Shown here: piece after piece, positions 20,985-31,215 of the stretch | Position numbering within the stretch: position 1 is the first letter of the stretch | How the letters are laid out: each line of letters opens with the position of its first letter | Assembly: GCF_023078275.1 (NCBI RefSeq) | Contig: NC_062971.1 | Coordinates: 20,770,001 to 20,834,000 of the forward strand | Source of the DNA: Leguminivora glycinivorella | Taxonomy: Eukaryota > Arthropoda > Insecta > Lepidoptera > Tortricidae | Direction: 5' to 3' | DNA length: 64,000 nucleotides | Translations under genes and position numbers: made by a program | Notes under the pieces: generated by a model | Database searches by the model: none | What the model saw: the letters and a program-made list of their open reading frames with translations, nothing else | Told to the model about the DNA's origin: nothing

Positions 20985-21890
20985 ATGTAAATTGACCGTT
21001 ACATCCCTCCTCGAGCAATCAGACACTGAGGGACGAGCCAGACTCCTGGCAGCAGGAACCAGCGAAGCTGGGTACTGGCTCCATGCACACCCTTCCCCAA
21101 ATTTGGGCACATTTTTAACCCCCGATACTCTCCGGATTTCAGTTTGTCTTCATCTCAAGGTCCCGGTCTGCGCCCCCCATCGCTGCCCCTGTGGCCATGA
21201 AGTTGACCCACTAGGGCACCACGGTCTTTCCTGCCAGCGAAGCGCTGGCTGCTTCTCGAGGCATGCTGCCCTCAACGACGGGATCCGCCGGTCTCTTGCG
21301 TCAGTCAATGTGCCGGCCCTTTTAGAGCCGACCGGCATATCAAGGACGGACCGTAAGAGACCGGATGGAATGTCGTTGATTCCGTGGAATATGGGACGGG
21401 TGCTGGTTTGGGGCGCAACGTGCGTTGACACACTGGCCCCGTCTCATCTCCACCGAACCTCCGTGAAGGCAGCGTCAGCAGCAGAGGCGGCCGAGAAACT
21501 TAAGGTAGGAAAGTACAGTGGTCTCGGCGCCGAATATATTTTTATCCCACTCGGCGTCGAGACCCTTGGCCCGTGGGGCCCTGGCGCTCTAAGTCTCTTC
21601 AAGGACCTGTCGAAGAGACTAAAAGACGCCACCGGAGACCGAAGAGCTGGCAGCTTCCTCGTTCAGCTTATTAGCTTGACAATCCAGCGAGGAAATTCTG
21701 CCAGCGTCTTCGGTACTATGCCACAGTGGCCGTCTTTAGATTTATTTTAGTTTAATTTTAGATTTATTTAATTTAATTTTTATTTTAGAATAATTCTAGA
21801 TTTATTTATTTTAACTGACCTGTAATATTAATTTAAAATTGTGTAAATATGTTATATAACAGAAATAAATGAATACTATTAATATAACAA
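20985..21890 (+). mobile_element. LINE 3' fragment, KRPDG family, copy 2
   Basis: 5'-truncated copy that starts abruptly inside the ORF and keeps the C-terminal module plus an AT-rich 3' UTR (from 21751). No poly(A) is obvious; the tail is lost in TATA-rich sequence near 21890. It lies tail to tail with a minus-strand scrap of the same family (21955-22025). Confidence 0.8.
20992..21750 (+). pseudogene. LINE C-terminal module, uninterrupted frame
   Basis: This is the longest unbroken example of the module here, about 250 codons. In order it has RARLLAAGTSEAGYWLHAHP, the cysteine/histidine cluster CPCGHEVDPLGHHGLSC, RHAALNDGIRRSL, KRPDGMSLIPW, the site WGATCVD where the 9664 copy has WDTTCVD (the first aspartate is lost), then GVETLGPWGPGA, DATGDRRAGSFL and QRGNSASVFGTMP. 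The order matches the other copies, so the family definition is secure. The role as an endonuclease is inferred from the K-R-P-D and D spacing. RT motifs are absent here. Start is a truncation point, not a start codon. Confidence 0.8.
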
Positions 21891-21954
21891 TAAATATAAG
21901 TATACACAACAAAAAAATAAAATTAATGCTAAAACTAAATATAAAAAATCTCAC

Positions 21955-22025
21955 CTAGAGAACCGACCTCTGGAAGTGAACCCAGGGCGCTGGCGGCGTT
22001 GCCCCTTTGCACCGCTAAACTTATT
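21955..22025 (-). pseudogene. Scrap of the same LINE family, opposite strand (copy 3)
   Basis: The minus strand from about 22022 downward translates to AVQRGNAASALGSLPEVGSL, matching the QRGN(A/S)AS landmark just before the stop in the other copies. Only the last ~22 codons are visible. It abuts copy 2 in a tail-to-tail arrangement. Confidence 0.65.
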
Positions 22026-23202
22026 TTTTGGGCATAAGACATTTGCATTCTGAAAAGTTGTTTTCCGTCACTATTCCTTTAGATAGCAATATTAGAGCTT
22101 ACGTCAACGGAGTCGATTGTCGAACTTAGATGGCTGGCTCCGCATTCTCCGCAATCCGCCATAACCTCTACACGTCGATAAATACCCCGCCTGTGACGAT
22201 AACGGAGCGATCATAACTCAAAGCTAACAATGAAGATCAAGGGTCCAATGCTAATTGCTGTCACCGAGTTGCGGGCCCTATCTCGAACGATTTCGAATAG
22301 CCCCATTAATTTGGAACAGTTGTTTAACAAATTACAGCGCTGTGTGGATTTGTCGAAGTGGTATCGACAAGGACGCCATTAAAAAAAATAATTGAATACA
22401 ATTTGAAATTTTAACTCTAGTAACGAAAAAAACGACTACGAAAGGTTTTTGCGGATCATATTTTAGGATTGTGTATACAGTATAATCGCCAGGAGCCTGC
22501 TTGATATTTCAGGGTAACAATTAAGTCCCTTTATCAGATCCTTAGTTAATCATTAATCGTAATTGCATCGCAATTTTGCAATACCCTACATTTTGAGTTG
22601 TTTAGTTAACAGAGAGGTGTCAAAATCAAGCAGCTTAAATACGCTTGTAATTAGATTATTCCCTTCACACCTACTCGTAGCAGCAAAAGCGAATGTGAAT
22701 TAGATACATACTGTACACTTTAGTATTCATGTAAGCAAAGGTCTGCTCAAGACAGACGTATACACGGTGGCCACTAATTAGCGCTGTCAAGGGACATTGC
22801 GGTTCATCCCTTTTGCATAACGAGTAAAGCGAGGCGACCACACGGCAAACTCATGCAAATGTGCGGTGCAATCAGAAAGTGTTATTACAAGAGGCCCTGA
22901 ACCGTGCCTCGCTAACAGGAAATAAAAATTGAATTTGCTCCCTCATAAGTAAATGAGTTAAGGTTCATACGTCATGGATTCGGTTCGAAATCTGATCAAA
23001 GTATACAAACATCTAAATTCTAAGGATCGGCGCAAATCGTAACGAGAAATCCGATTATCATCGCGGGAGTACATGTTGGTACAATTACCAGTAATAATAT
23101 GTTATTTAGGGGCTATCTATTATTTAGGGTGCAACATTGAAAGGTCGCTCAGTAAGTAGTTTTATTACATATGTGGTTAAGAAGTAAAATAAATTCACGA
23201 GC
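22026..23202. other. Unassigned, GC-richer than surroundings; possible conserved non-coding DNA
   Basis: About 22090-22380 and 22740-22930 are more balanced in composition, unique in the window and contain no TE landmark. An octamer ATGCAAAT (POU-type site) lies at about 22853-22860. Regulatory function is only a guess. Confidence 0.3.
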
Positions 23203-23455
23203 ATTCTGGCCTAGGTAATAGTGCCCCTGCCTGCTGATGCGATATCCTGGGTTTGAATCCCGGTAAGAGCATTTATTTTTGTGATGCTGATGAGCACAGA
23301 TATTTTTTTCCTCAGCCATAGGTGTTTTCTATGTATAGAAGTATTTGTATATCATACATATACCTACTCATATAGCGTCATCTGAATACTTTCAACAACA
23401 TAAGCCTTATTGAGCTTACCGTGGGAATCAGTCTATCTGTGTAAGAGGTAATATA
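23203..23455 (+). repeat. tRNA-derived SINE, diverged
   Basis: It has 'ggcctaggtaatagtgcccc', B box GGTTTGAATCCCGG, 'tgatgagcacagatattt', 'tgttttctatgtataga', 'cttattgagcttaccgtggg' and 'cagtctatctgtgtaag' in SINE order. A small insertion (GATGCT) duplicates part of the GATGAGC block. Confidence 0.8.
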
Positions 23456-24109
23456 CACCGTATTTTTTTTTGTTTTCCGTTAATTCGACATGTAGGTTCA
23501 TTATCAGGAACCATCCTGTATATCACTTTTAGTTAAATTCGCAAAAAAATTTTTTTCGTCATTTTTATACATAATAAATGAATTTATTAGTATGAGAGAC
23601 TTAAGAATACTATTCAAGTTAGTGTCAAGTGATTGGCGGTACATGTCAAAAAAAATAACATTAGGAATTGGTAAAGGCTGTCACACACGTGTTCAGTAAT
23701 TATATTTTTTTAATAACTCGACGACCGTAAGAGGACGCTAGTTTCTTAGAGAAATTAATTGTATTTGATCTAAATAATCTTCCATTAAAGTTAACGGAAT
23801 TCAATAAAAACAGGGTGTATATACATAGAGAGATATAAAAAGAGAAAATATTGGGCTCGTGTATTTACTCGCATTAATACGAATTAATACGTTTGTGCGA
23901 TCGCAGTGTGAAATCTCATCAAACAAAACCCTTATGACATTTGCATTAATTAATTAAAAATACATTTTTAATGAACATACAGCGCGACTGAAAATTACTC
24001 GATGAATATTAAATGATTTAAATGCAGGATATTGTCACTCGGCATGGCTATGTAAAGAAAATATGTGACCATAATTAACCTGTGAAATAATTACATTTAA
24101 ATGTAATCA
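23456..24109. other. AT-rich stretch; octamer plus homeodomain-like motif at 23938-23957
   Basis: ACATTTGCATTAATTAATTA holds a perfect ATTTGCAT octamer joined to TAATTAATTA. This could be a POU/homeodomain site or chance in AT-rich DNA. Nothing else recognised. Confidence 0.25.
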
Positions 24110-24350
24110 ACTGTTGATTACATTTCTGTAATGCAGATTTACTCATAAGCAGGGCCCGTAACTTTCATGCTTATGACATAAATTTGACGCTTTGACGGCA
24201 CGCTGCATATAGAATGATTTAAGAATTTTTCCCCTCACTAGCTCGGAAACACGTGTTTTGTCCTTTAATACCAGCGAGTAAAAACGCATTTTATCCACTA
24301 GTGGGTAAAGTAATTTGACCTTGAATAAAGTCAAATTAACTGCTTTAAAA
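24110..24350 (-). repeat. Dispersed repeat fragment (family of 25925 and 48660)
   Basis: The segment 'cccgtaac...gacgctttgacggcacgctgcatat' is the reverse complement of material at 26405-26465, and 'cccctcactagctcggaaac' matches the end seen at 48880-48905 and 49395-49425. The ORF at 24143-24334 lies within it. Confidence 0.5.
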
Positions 24351-24478
24351 TGGATAAAACTAGATGCCTAAAGAGCTCTCAAAAATGACCCCACGAATAT
24401 TGTGCCACGGTGGGCGGGGCCTCAAAATTGTGCCACGGAGCTTGTCAGTGCGCTAATGGCGGCCAGTCGGAACAGTCG

Positions 24479-24528
24479 TAGTACGGCATATTTAGAATAT
24501 ATGTTTACAAAAAGAATATGCCGTACTG
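24479..24528. repeat. Short hairpin, AGTACGGCATATT arms
   Basis: AGTACGGCATATT and AATATGCCGTACT are exact 13-bp inverted copies about 23 bp apart, with GGAACAGT / ..CGTTCC traces outside. It is probably a worn MITE; no duplication seen. Confidence 0.5.
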
Positions 24529-25131
24529 TTTTTTAATATTGCTAATCGTTCCAACAAATACGGAGAAAAATATGGGATTAAGTTTCATGTGTAATTTGGC
24601 GAGGATCATAATTATTTCGATTTATTTTGTACGAGCTACTTTTGTATGGGGATGATGTTATGCAATATTTTTAATAGCCATTGATATTTAAAAACTTTCA
24701 TTTTTGTATAATTTTATTAATATCGCGCGACCATGTTTGCCTGCCTGCTGTGCGGCTGACATAGGCCAGTAAACTTGTTTAAACACACGTACGTGTCAGT
24801 GGCATAGGAGTTCGATTATTTTGATCACAGACCTTGTGTCACCGGCATAGTGGTTTAAATGGCCAATCTAAACACATTCGTGGACACGTATGGTATGGCA
24901 TACGCGTAGTCATTTGTTTCCTTTGGTCTATGACAGATGACATCACTAAGCGTCCCTAAACGTGTTAATTTAGAAAGTTGTAGAAAAGAAATAGACGTGA
25001 CCTGTGGTCCGGTGTCAGTACGGCGTATTATGATCTTGGAACCACTTTTCGGTTGGCATTTTGTTTGAAAGTAGTGTTCTATGTTATTATCTTTCGGTGG
25101 TGACATCTAAGTAATTACATATGTAAGGGCC
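24529..25131. other. Unassigned; minus-strand ORF 24855-25106 not supported
   Basis: The region ending 'gttctatgttattatctttc' resembles repeated lepidopteran DNA. The ORF has no motif and I do not call it. Confidence 0.3.
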
Positions 25132-25260
25132 GGTTTTTCAGTCGCCAGATAAATATATCTACCAGATAAAGTTATCACTATCCTTTTCATCACACGTATA
25201 AATTACAGTGACAGCTGACATTTATCTGACAGATATTATTTATCTGGCGATTGTAAAACC
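25132..25260. mobile_element. 129-bp MITE (CGCCAGATAAATA arms)
   Basis: The left arm GGTTTTTCAGTCGCCAGATA and the right arm TATCTGGCGATTGTAAAACC pair with two mismatches; further inside, repeated ATTTATCTGACAG-like motifs occur. Non-coding, no clear target duplication. Confidence 0.75.
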
Positions 25261-25924
25261 TGACCAGCCCTGAAAAGGTAAAATTTATAAAATGAAAGCC
25301 TACGTTTAACAACTGTTAACAATAGATGACAACTGACAACAACCTGAACATGACTGTACATTGATATACAGATATAAATTGAATTTATATAGCCATAAAA
25401 ATACTTATTATAGCGGAATACGTGTACGACATAATTATTATTTTCATATGTAGGTAGGTTGTTACTTCATAACAACAAATTAATTATGTAGTTATTTTTT
25501 AATATGCATAAAGTTAAAATTATTTCTGCTTGGTTCTTTAATGTATGACATAAACCCATCCCTTTTCGTGTCAAATTTTAGTCAAATATGAACCGCGAAT
25601 TCTTAGCTGCCAGGCAAGAAGGTTTTTAGCCGAATAAAATCACTGATTGGTAGTTAGTGACATTATATGCATTTCAGCTACCTTATCTGTGTGCATTAGT
25701 ATAAAAGAGATGACTATTGTTTTGTTTACCAGTTTTGATTACAGGGCCTGTAAACGTATTGTCTTGTGTAAATGTAGGCGTAATTGTGTATGTGTGCTAA
25801 ACGGTGCCAAGAATTTGAACGGTAATGTTCTTAAAAGCGGCTTCCATTGGGATAAAAGTAATTGAATCTAGTAATTAAGATGATTTACTACCTGTGGAAC
25901 TACTGGAAGCAGTGATAAACGCAT
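25261..25924. other. AT-rich stretch, no recognised feature
   Basis: A 72-codon ORF at 25647-25865 has no known motif. Not called. Confidence 0.3.
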
Positions 25925-26465
25925 TTTTTTGCGTTGTATTTTCCTCGCTATAGTAAGGGGAAAAGTTTTGTGTTACACTCTGGTGCAAATGTATTTTACT
26001 TCTCGTGTGTTAAAAAACTCGCAAGTTCAAGATTCTATTCTCGAACCACTCGCTTCGCTCGTGGTTCAACTATAGAATCCTTTCACTTGCTCGTTTTTCA
26101 ATTCCACACTCGGCGTTAAAATACAACTTTGCCCTTGTATAACAAATAACTATTATTTATTAATTAATCATTATTCATCAATCAATTTAATAATGACTTC
26201 AAAACTAATCTATTCATACGTGAAATTATTAATAGCTACTTGATAAGCGAAAAGTAAATTAAATTATTTGTTTATTTTTTATATATACATTTTATTAAAT
26301 AGTTTTATTACCATATTTCAATAAATCATAATTAAACAAAACGATTTTTTTCCTTTTGTACATGATTAAATGGATTAATAAATAATTATTAATTATTACA
26401 ATAAACTATTTGAATCGTCCTATATGCAGCGTGACGTCAAATTCGTTACGGGCCTTGCTCATAAG
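25925..26465 (+). repeat. Dispersed repeat with 'CGAAGCGAG' core
   Basis: It contains 'attttcctcgctatagtaag', 'gaaccactcgcttcgctcgt', 'cacactcggcgttaaaatac' and 'cccttgtataacaaataact'. The same blocks in reverse order make up 48660-48905. The 3' part (26405-26465) also matches 24125-24215 in reverse. Family recognised as lepidopteran; class unknown. Confidence 0.65.
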
Positions 26466-26574
26466 TGTATGTATAAAATGTAAGTTATATTTAATCTAAA
26501 ATTAATTTGGATACAATATAAAATACTTGATTACTGTAAAAAAAGGGAATTGAAAATTTTAGTCCTTTTCAATT

Positions 26575-26890
26575 TCACATAGCATTCCAATAATAATTAT
26601 TGAAATAACCTAGATAGGTCCCTCCCATAACGGAACAATAGTGTTCCGGACCTTCCGCAGGCGTGCTCAGGGGCGAAGCCAACACGTGGGACCCTTTTGA
26701 CACTTTAATGAGATGTAATGGATACACCAAGCGGATACTACCCTTGCCCGTGTCATGGGACGCACGCAGAGGCAGCACCCGCCAGAGTGCAAGGACCATT
26801 TGAGAGTTGATGGAATCTAAGATTAACCGAGCTATTGGATTAGCAATGGATTATGGGATTAAGAACTGGACGCCTGCCTAAAAGACACAG
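26575..26890. repeat. Probable dispersed repeat, unassigned
   Basis: The GC-richer block 'gtgttccggaccttccgcag', 'agccaacacgtgggaccc', 'tgcccgtgtcatgggacgca' reads on the minus strand as a 74-codon ORF. It resembles repeated DNA I have seen in moth genomes but has no second copy in this window. It may be a TE fragment. Confidence 0.35.
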
Positions 26891-26960
26891 AAATACGCAC
26901 AAATAGCGGCATCCAAAAAATGGCTCAAGGACAATACCGGTGTCATTATTATGGTGCTGC

Positions 26961-27054
26961 CACACTGATTGTTATAAATGTTATATGTGAGAGGAAGAGC
27001 GCGATGGCGCGCCGTCCCTGTCACACCATGTTATACATATAACATCCCAGTGTG
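26961..27054. mobile_element. MITE-like element, copy 2 (CACACTG termini)
   Basis: The ends CACACTGA and CCCAGTGTG, and the core GCGATGGCGCGCCGTCCCTG followed by TCACACCATGT, match the copy at 1931-2031. The inner arms are shorter. Confidence 0.7.
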
Positions 27055-27640
27055 ATTATGATCAATGAAGTTTCTCTTATACTCCAAAACCAAGTATCTT
27101 TTCTCCTAAATATAATTTTACCATTAAAATGAAACCTCCAAGTTTCTGAACATAAAATTAAACCGTCAACTTGTTTGCAGGTGGACAAAATTGTCCTTGT
27201 TGGATTTTGCATTTAATTCCTGATTCCCTTCAAGTTTATTACTTTCACAGACTGTTTTCAAGTTTATTTTTGAAGCCAAAAATACAGTATCCAGGGCTTT
27301 TGTTCGCCAGAGTCACGATCTAAATAGTTACGGCAATTGATTAGTTTTAGAAATTTTGCTAATTGTTTAGAAAAAACAAAAATAATATCCATTAAGCTGC
27401 AGTCTGCAAAGTATTTTTTTTCTTTACCGATATATATTATACTATATAATATATAGAACAAAATATAATAATATATATTATAATTCAGCGGTCTTTCTTT
27501 TCACACCTCCTAAATAGTTAAATTGATATGTTCAGAGACTTATTTAGCGATAAGACCACCTGTCCTGTGCCTATATGTCTCCATGTGTATTTCTTTGAAC
27601 ATATTATCCTCTTGAGTCCCGGACAAAAAATGAGTATGGT
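27055..27640. other. AT-rich stretch, no recognised feature
   Basis: Two short minus-strand ORFs have no motif. A TATA-rich run lies at 27430-27482. Confidence 0.3.
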
Positions 27641-27772
27641 GCATTGGGGTAATTTCGAAAGTCGTCTAATTTCGAAAGTCCAATAAAAATCACCATTATT
27701 TCCATCCTGTCAAGATTCCCCTTTGGAAATTATCCAAGCATTTCTGTGTTTCAAAATTACACCAATGCACCC
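27641..27772. mobile_element. MITE, GTGCATTGGGGTAATTTCG type, copy 2
   Basis: The ends GGTGCATTGGGGTAATTTCG and AAAATTACACCAATGCACC are inverted repeats with few mismatches, better preserved than in the copy at 16803-16937. The interior is shared with that copy. Confidence 0.75.
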
Positions 27773-28450
27773 TACTTACACCCGCATAAAAGTCGAGTCC
27801 TTTGTATAGGCATGAGCGGTTGAGGCCTGATCTTTTAATCGCTTATTTTTAGGTCTAAAATTTGTCGGATTTTCATGGCATCACAACATATAAAATATAA
27901 ACAACGCGCGATTTTTGTGAAATAACATTTCTTTCATTACACGCGATAAAATCCGTTTCCATAGTTTATTTCATAAATAAATTTCTTTAAAATATTTTTT
28001 CGCCCACAAACATGTAGCAAATTTCATCGAAATTATTAAGGGCCTATATTCCACGAAAATACACAGTTTTATATACAAGAACTGCTTTTTAGACATGTAA
28101 AATATCAATCTAACTTCAATCTAACTCGCGTTGTTTGTCAGGAAACGGAGTTGAACACTAAACTATTTACAATCGAACGTCATCACGTCGAATTACACGG
28201 TCTTATTTACATACCTTAAACACAATAAATACATTTTTATTTACACCATGAATTTTAATATTTTCGGATTTTTGTACAAAATTCTTGCCAAGCTACCGAT
28301 AGGTGAGCCTGGTTGCCTGGTAGTAAAATTTGCACCTTCTACATGTTCTCTCCAACGAGATAAGACACGAAAGAGCAGCGCAGAATTTGTAATGTGTCTT
28401 TTGAGCTAAAATCCTGTTACGGCAGTTTTAAACTTAGACGAAGTAACTAC
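27773..28450. other. Mostly unassigned; repeat trace at 27938-27965
   Basis: 'cacgcgataaaatccgtttc' resembles 8630-8658. No coding signal. Confidence 0.3.
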
Positions 28451-28458
28451 ACTACGCT

Positions 28459-29843
28459 TAGGGAATGCTCCCGGGAATTCCCGGTACCGAAAGTACCGGG
28501 AATTCCCGGGATTTTTGAACTCTTTGGGTACCGGTACTGATGTTGTAAAATCCCGGTTCTTCGGTACTTTTCGGTACTGAAAAATGGACAAAGATTACAA
28601 ACTAAAACGAATTTAATCACTTCAAAAATTTGAACGTAAACGACGGAATATCCATTTAATGGTGTACAAATGTAATGAAAATAGTTTCAAACGCGTTAGA
28701 CTCGTCCCGCTCGGTATTCATCGGCTATGATCGAACCTCGGCGTCTTTACGTAATCAAGATATAGATCCCAGATACATTCAGCTCATAACCACCATTTAT
28801 CAAAATAGTACAGCCGCCATAAAACTACAGTCCTCAGGTTCCTCATTTTCTATTCAAAAAGGAGTCAAGCAAGGAGATCCGTTATCGCCAAAACTGTTTA
28901 CCAGCACACTTGAACAAGTCTTCCAGAAGCTTATGCCGAGTTGGGTAGATCGGGGCCTTATCGTCGGGAATTAGAAGGCTAATCTTCGATTTGCCGACGA
29001 CATTGTTCTGTTCTCCTCAACTGCCTCCGAACTACGATCAATGCTTCAAGACCTCAGCGACGCAAGCCTCGAGGTTGGACTTCAGATGAACATGTCGAAG
29101 ACCAAGTTCATGACCAATAATAGCACCGCATGTAGGATTGAGATAAATGGAGAATCGGTTGCATATGTCCAGGAGTACATCTACTTGGGCCAACTAATTT
29201 CTTTCCAGGTGCGACAGGAGAAAGAAGTCGAAAGACGGACTGAAAACGCCTGGAGGAGGAGGGACACCACGCTGCGCTCTAAAAAAAATAGTCGACGTAG
29301 TTCAGAAAGCGGCAAAGCTGAAGTGGTACTGGGCCGGTCATGTCAGCCGAATGCCGAACGAGCTATGGGCCAAGATTACCACAGAGTGGCAGCCCAGGCC
29401 AAAACGGGGACCCAGCAGACCACGTATGCGATGGCGGAACGAGTTGGACTCCTTTTTGAAAGAATGGCCGAGGACTGCACAAAACCAGGAGGAATGGAAA
29501 AAGCGGTGGGAGGGCTTTGGCCAGCAGTGGGACATCGCAGGCTCTTAATAATAATAAAACATAATGAGATGTTTGTTACACCATACTCTTGAACGTAGCC
29601 TCCCGAACATGGTCACCGCTTGGCCAATCCTGCATCAAGCGAGAGATTGTTGGATACGGTCGACCTAAGGTAGCAAAACTTATCGACGACTTCCATTTTA
29701 TGTTTTATTCGTAATTTTACAACAAATGTACTAGTAAACCCTCAGTACCGAAAAGTACCGAAGAACCGGGATTTCCCGGTTCTTTCCCAGTACCGGAAAT
29801 CTCAGTCCAGGTTCTGGGACTGGTACCGGTTCTGCATTCCCTA
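28459..29843. mobile_element. hAT-type non-autonomous transposon (1385 bp) holding an RTE fragment
   Basis: The termini TAGGGAATGC and GCATTCCCTA are perfect inverted repeats of the hAT YARNG type. They are flanked by an exact 8-bp duplication ACTACGCT (28451-28458, 29844-29851), the hallmark of hAT. A second inverted block, CCCGGTTCTTCGGTACTTTT (from 28553) and its complement near 29753, lies further in. Subterminal DNA is full of GGTACCG-like motifs, including a perfect 18-bp-arm palindrome at 28470-28510. No hAT transposase is present; instead the centre is an RTE-like RT remnant on the plus strand. Confidence 0.85.
28690..29548 (+). pseudogene. RTE/BovB-like reverse transcriptase remnant
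   Basis: Frame one carries IQKGVKQGDPLSPKLFT, then a stop near 28972, then LRFADDIVLFSS with the intact FADD catalytic motif at about 28990, followed by GLQMNMSKTKFMTN and YIYLGQLISF. These motifs and their order are those of RTE-clade LINEs. After AW(R) an internal deletion joins to the C-terminal part, read in another frame, with YWAGHVSRMP and the tail WKKRWEGFGQQWDIAGS (to about 29548). The N-terminal RT part is shortened as well (YDRTSASLRNQ). The copy is dead. It may have inserted into the hAT element or been carried along by it. Confidence 0.8.
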
Positions 29844-29851
29844 ACTACGCT

Positions 29852-30467
29852 CTACTCGTACTACTTATGACTGCTTTGACTGAGTAGGTGTAAGGTGTAA
29901 CGTAATATTACTTATTGCTTAACAATATTGTTTACAGCAGTCGAATTTATCACTAAGGTGCTGTATTTTCCAGGTAATATTATAGTGTAGAGGAGACAAG
30001 TCATAAAAAATAGTTTGAGTAAGTGATGCAGTGAGATTAATAAGTTATGACAGTATTAATTCACACAATAATACGCTTTGTGTATATAGCTAACTAAACA
30101 TAATATAGCACTAAGTATAAACTACATTATGCGTGAAGAAATAAAATATTGTTTTTGGAAAGATTAATGGAAAATTCTATAAATAAAAAGTTACTAGTAT
30201 GTAAAATATTAAACAAATATTAAAATAAAAAGAAAGTTTTTGGAAAGAGAATAGTAGGTATACTTATTTAAAACGGAGTTAGTTAGAATACTAATATGTT
30301 TGTTTTAACTTAAATTTAATAGTTATACCTAGAACTGTTTCTTACCTCTGCATAAAAAACTGTTTGGAAAGATTACTAAGACATTTTTAACTATAAAACT
30401 CTCGTGAGACTCAGACATATTTAAAAATATATTATATGTCGAGCGTTATATCGACTTAATACGTGAG
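29852..30467. other. AT-rich stretch, no recognised feature
   Basis: No ORF or repeat recognised. Confidence 0.3.
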
Positions 30468-30725
30468 TACATACAACATACATACAATCACGCCTGTATC
30501 CCATAAGGGGGTAGGTAGAGCACATAAAATTACTAAAGCTTCAGTGCCACTCTTGGCAAATAAGGGGTCGAAAGGAAACGAAACTTTGACATCGCAGTGA
30601 CAGGTTGCCAGCCTTTCGCCTACGCCACAATTTAACCCATCTCCCACAGCCTGTGCCTGTGTTGCCTGTGTGGTGCCGGGTTAAGAATTTCACCACCCCC
30701 TTTCTTCCCGTGGGTGTCGTAATAC
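30468..30725. repeat. Dispersed repeat, GTGACAGGTTGCCAGCC type
   Basis: The blocks 'caatcacgcctgtatcccat', 'aagcttcagtgccactcttg', 'gacaggttgccagccttt' and 'cgggttaagaatttcaccac' are a repeat I recognise as very frequent in Lepidoptera. Related pieces in this window: 47170-47300 (reverse), 5070-5115 and 38515-38550. Non-coding. Confidence 0.7.
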
Positions 30726-30956
30726 GTGAGTAACCCGCTTAAAATATATTTTTAAATATTACTAAGACATGTTCGAAAATAATCTCATCCTTGTTTGTCA
30801 GAATCAGATAAATTGCGTTGGCAAGCACATACCCGATGCACGATAAAATGCTACCTCTGAAATATCGACGAAAACAGATTTTACATGTAGCGGTTACTTA
30901 CGAGATAAAAAGTGAACTTTTACACCATTATTTTTATTGCCTTAAATAAAACTTAT

Positions 30957-31215
30957 AACGGGACTTAATCGCGTAAACACTTACATTTATAAGTATTTAT
31001 GTTATGTTCAATTCTTCATGGTCAAGGGTAGACTGGCGAGGAATTGCATCAACATCTTCTAGCCGCGCGAGTTTTTCGAACTACCCGCACCCGTTCTTGA
31101 TTATTCGGTTTTGCGCTAGGGTTGTCACTTTGCCTTCACAACACAACACTCACGATATCATTCGGTGTGTCCATAGGTGTTTTTTCACGCTTACATTTGC
31201 TAATATAATATAATG
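30957..31215 (-). repeat. Dispersed repeat, CGCGATTAAGTCCCG type, copy 1
   Basis: Reverse-complement match to 36362-36612: 'gtttacgcgattaagtcccg', 'agcggctagaagatgttgat' -like block, 'gggtagttcgaaaaactcg', 'tgccaaccctagcg'-like block in the same order. It looks like the 3' UTR of a LINE, but no RT is attached. The ORF at 31004-31213 lies inside it. Confidence 0.6.
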
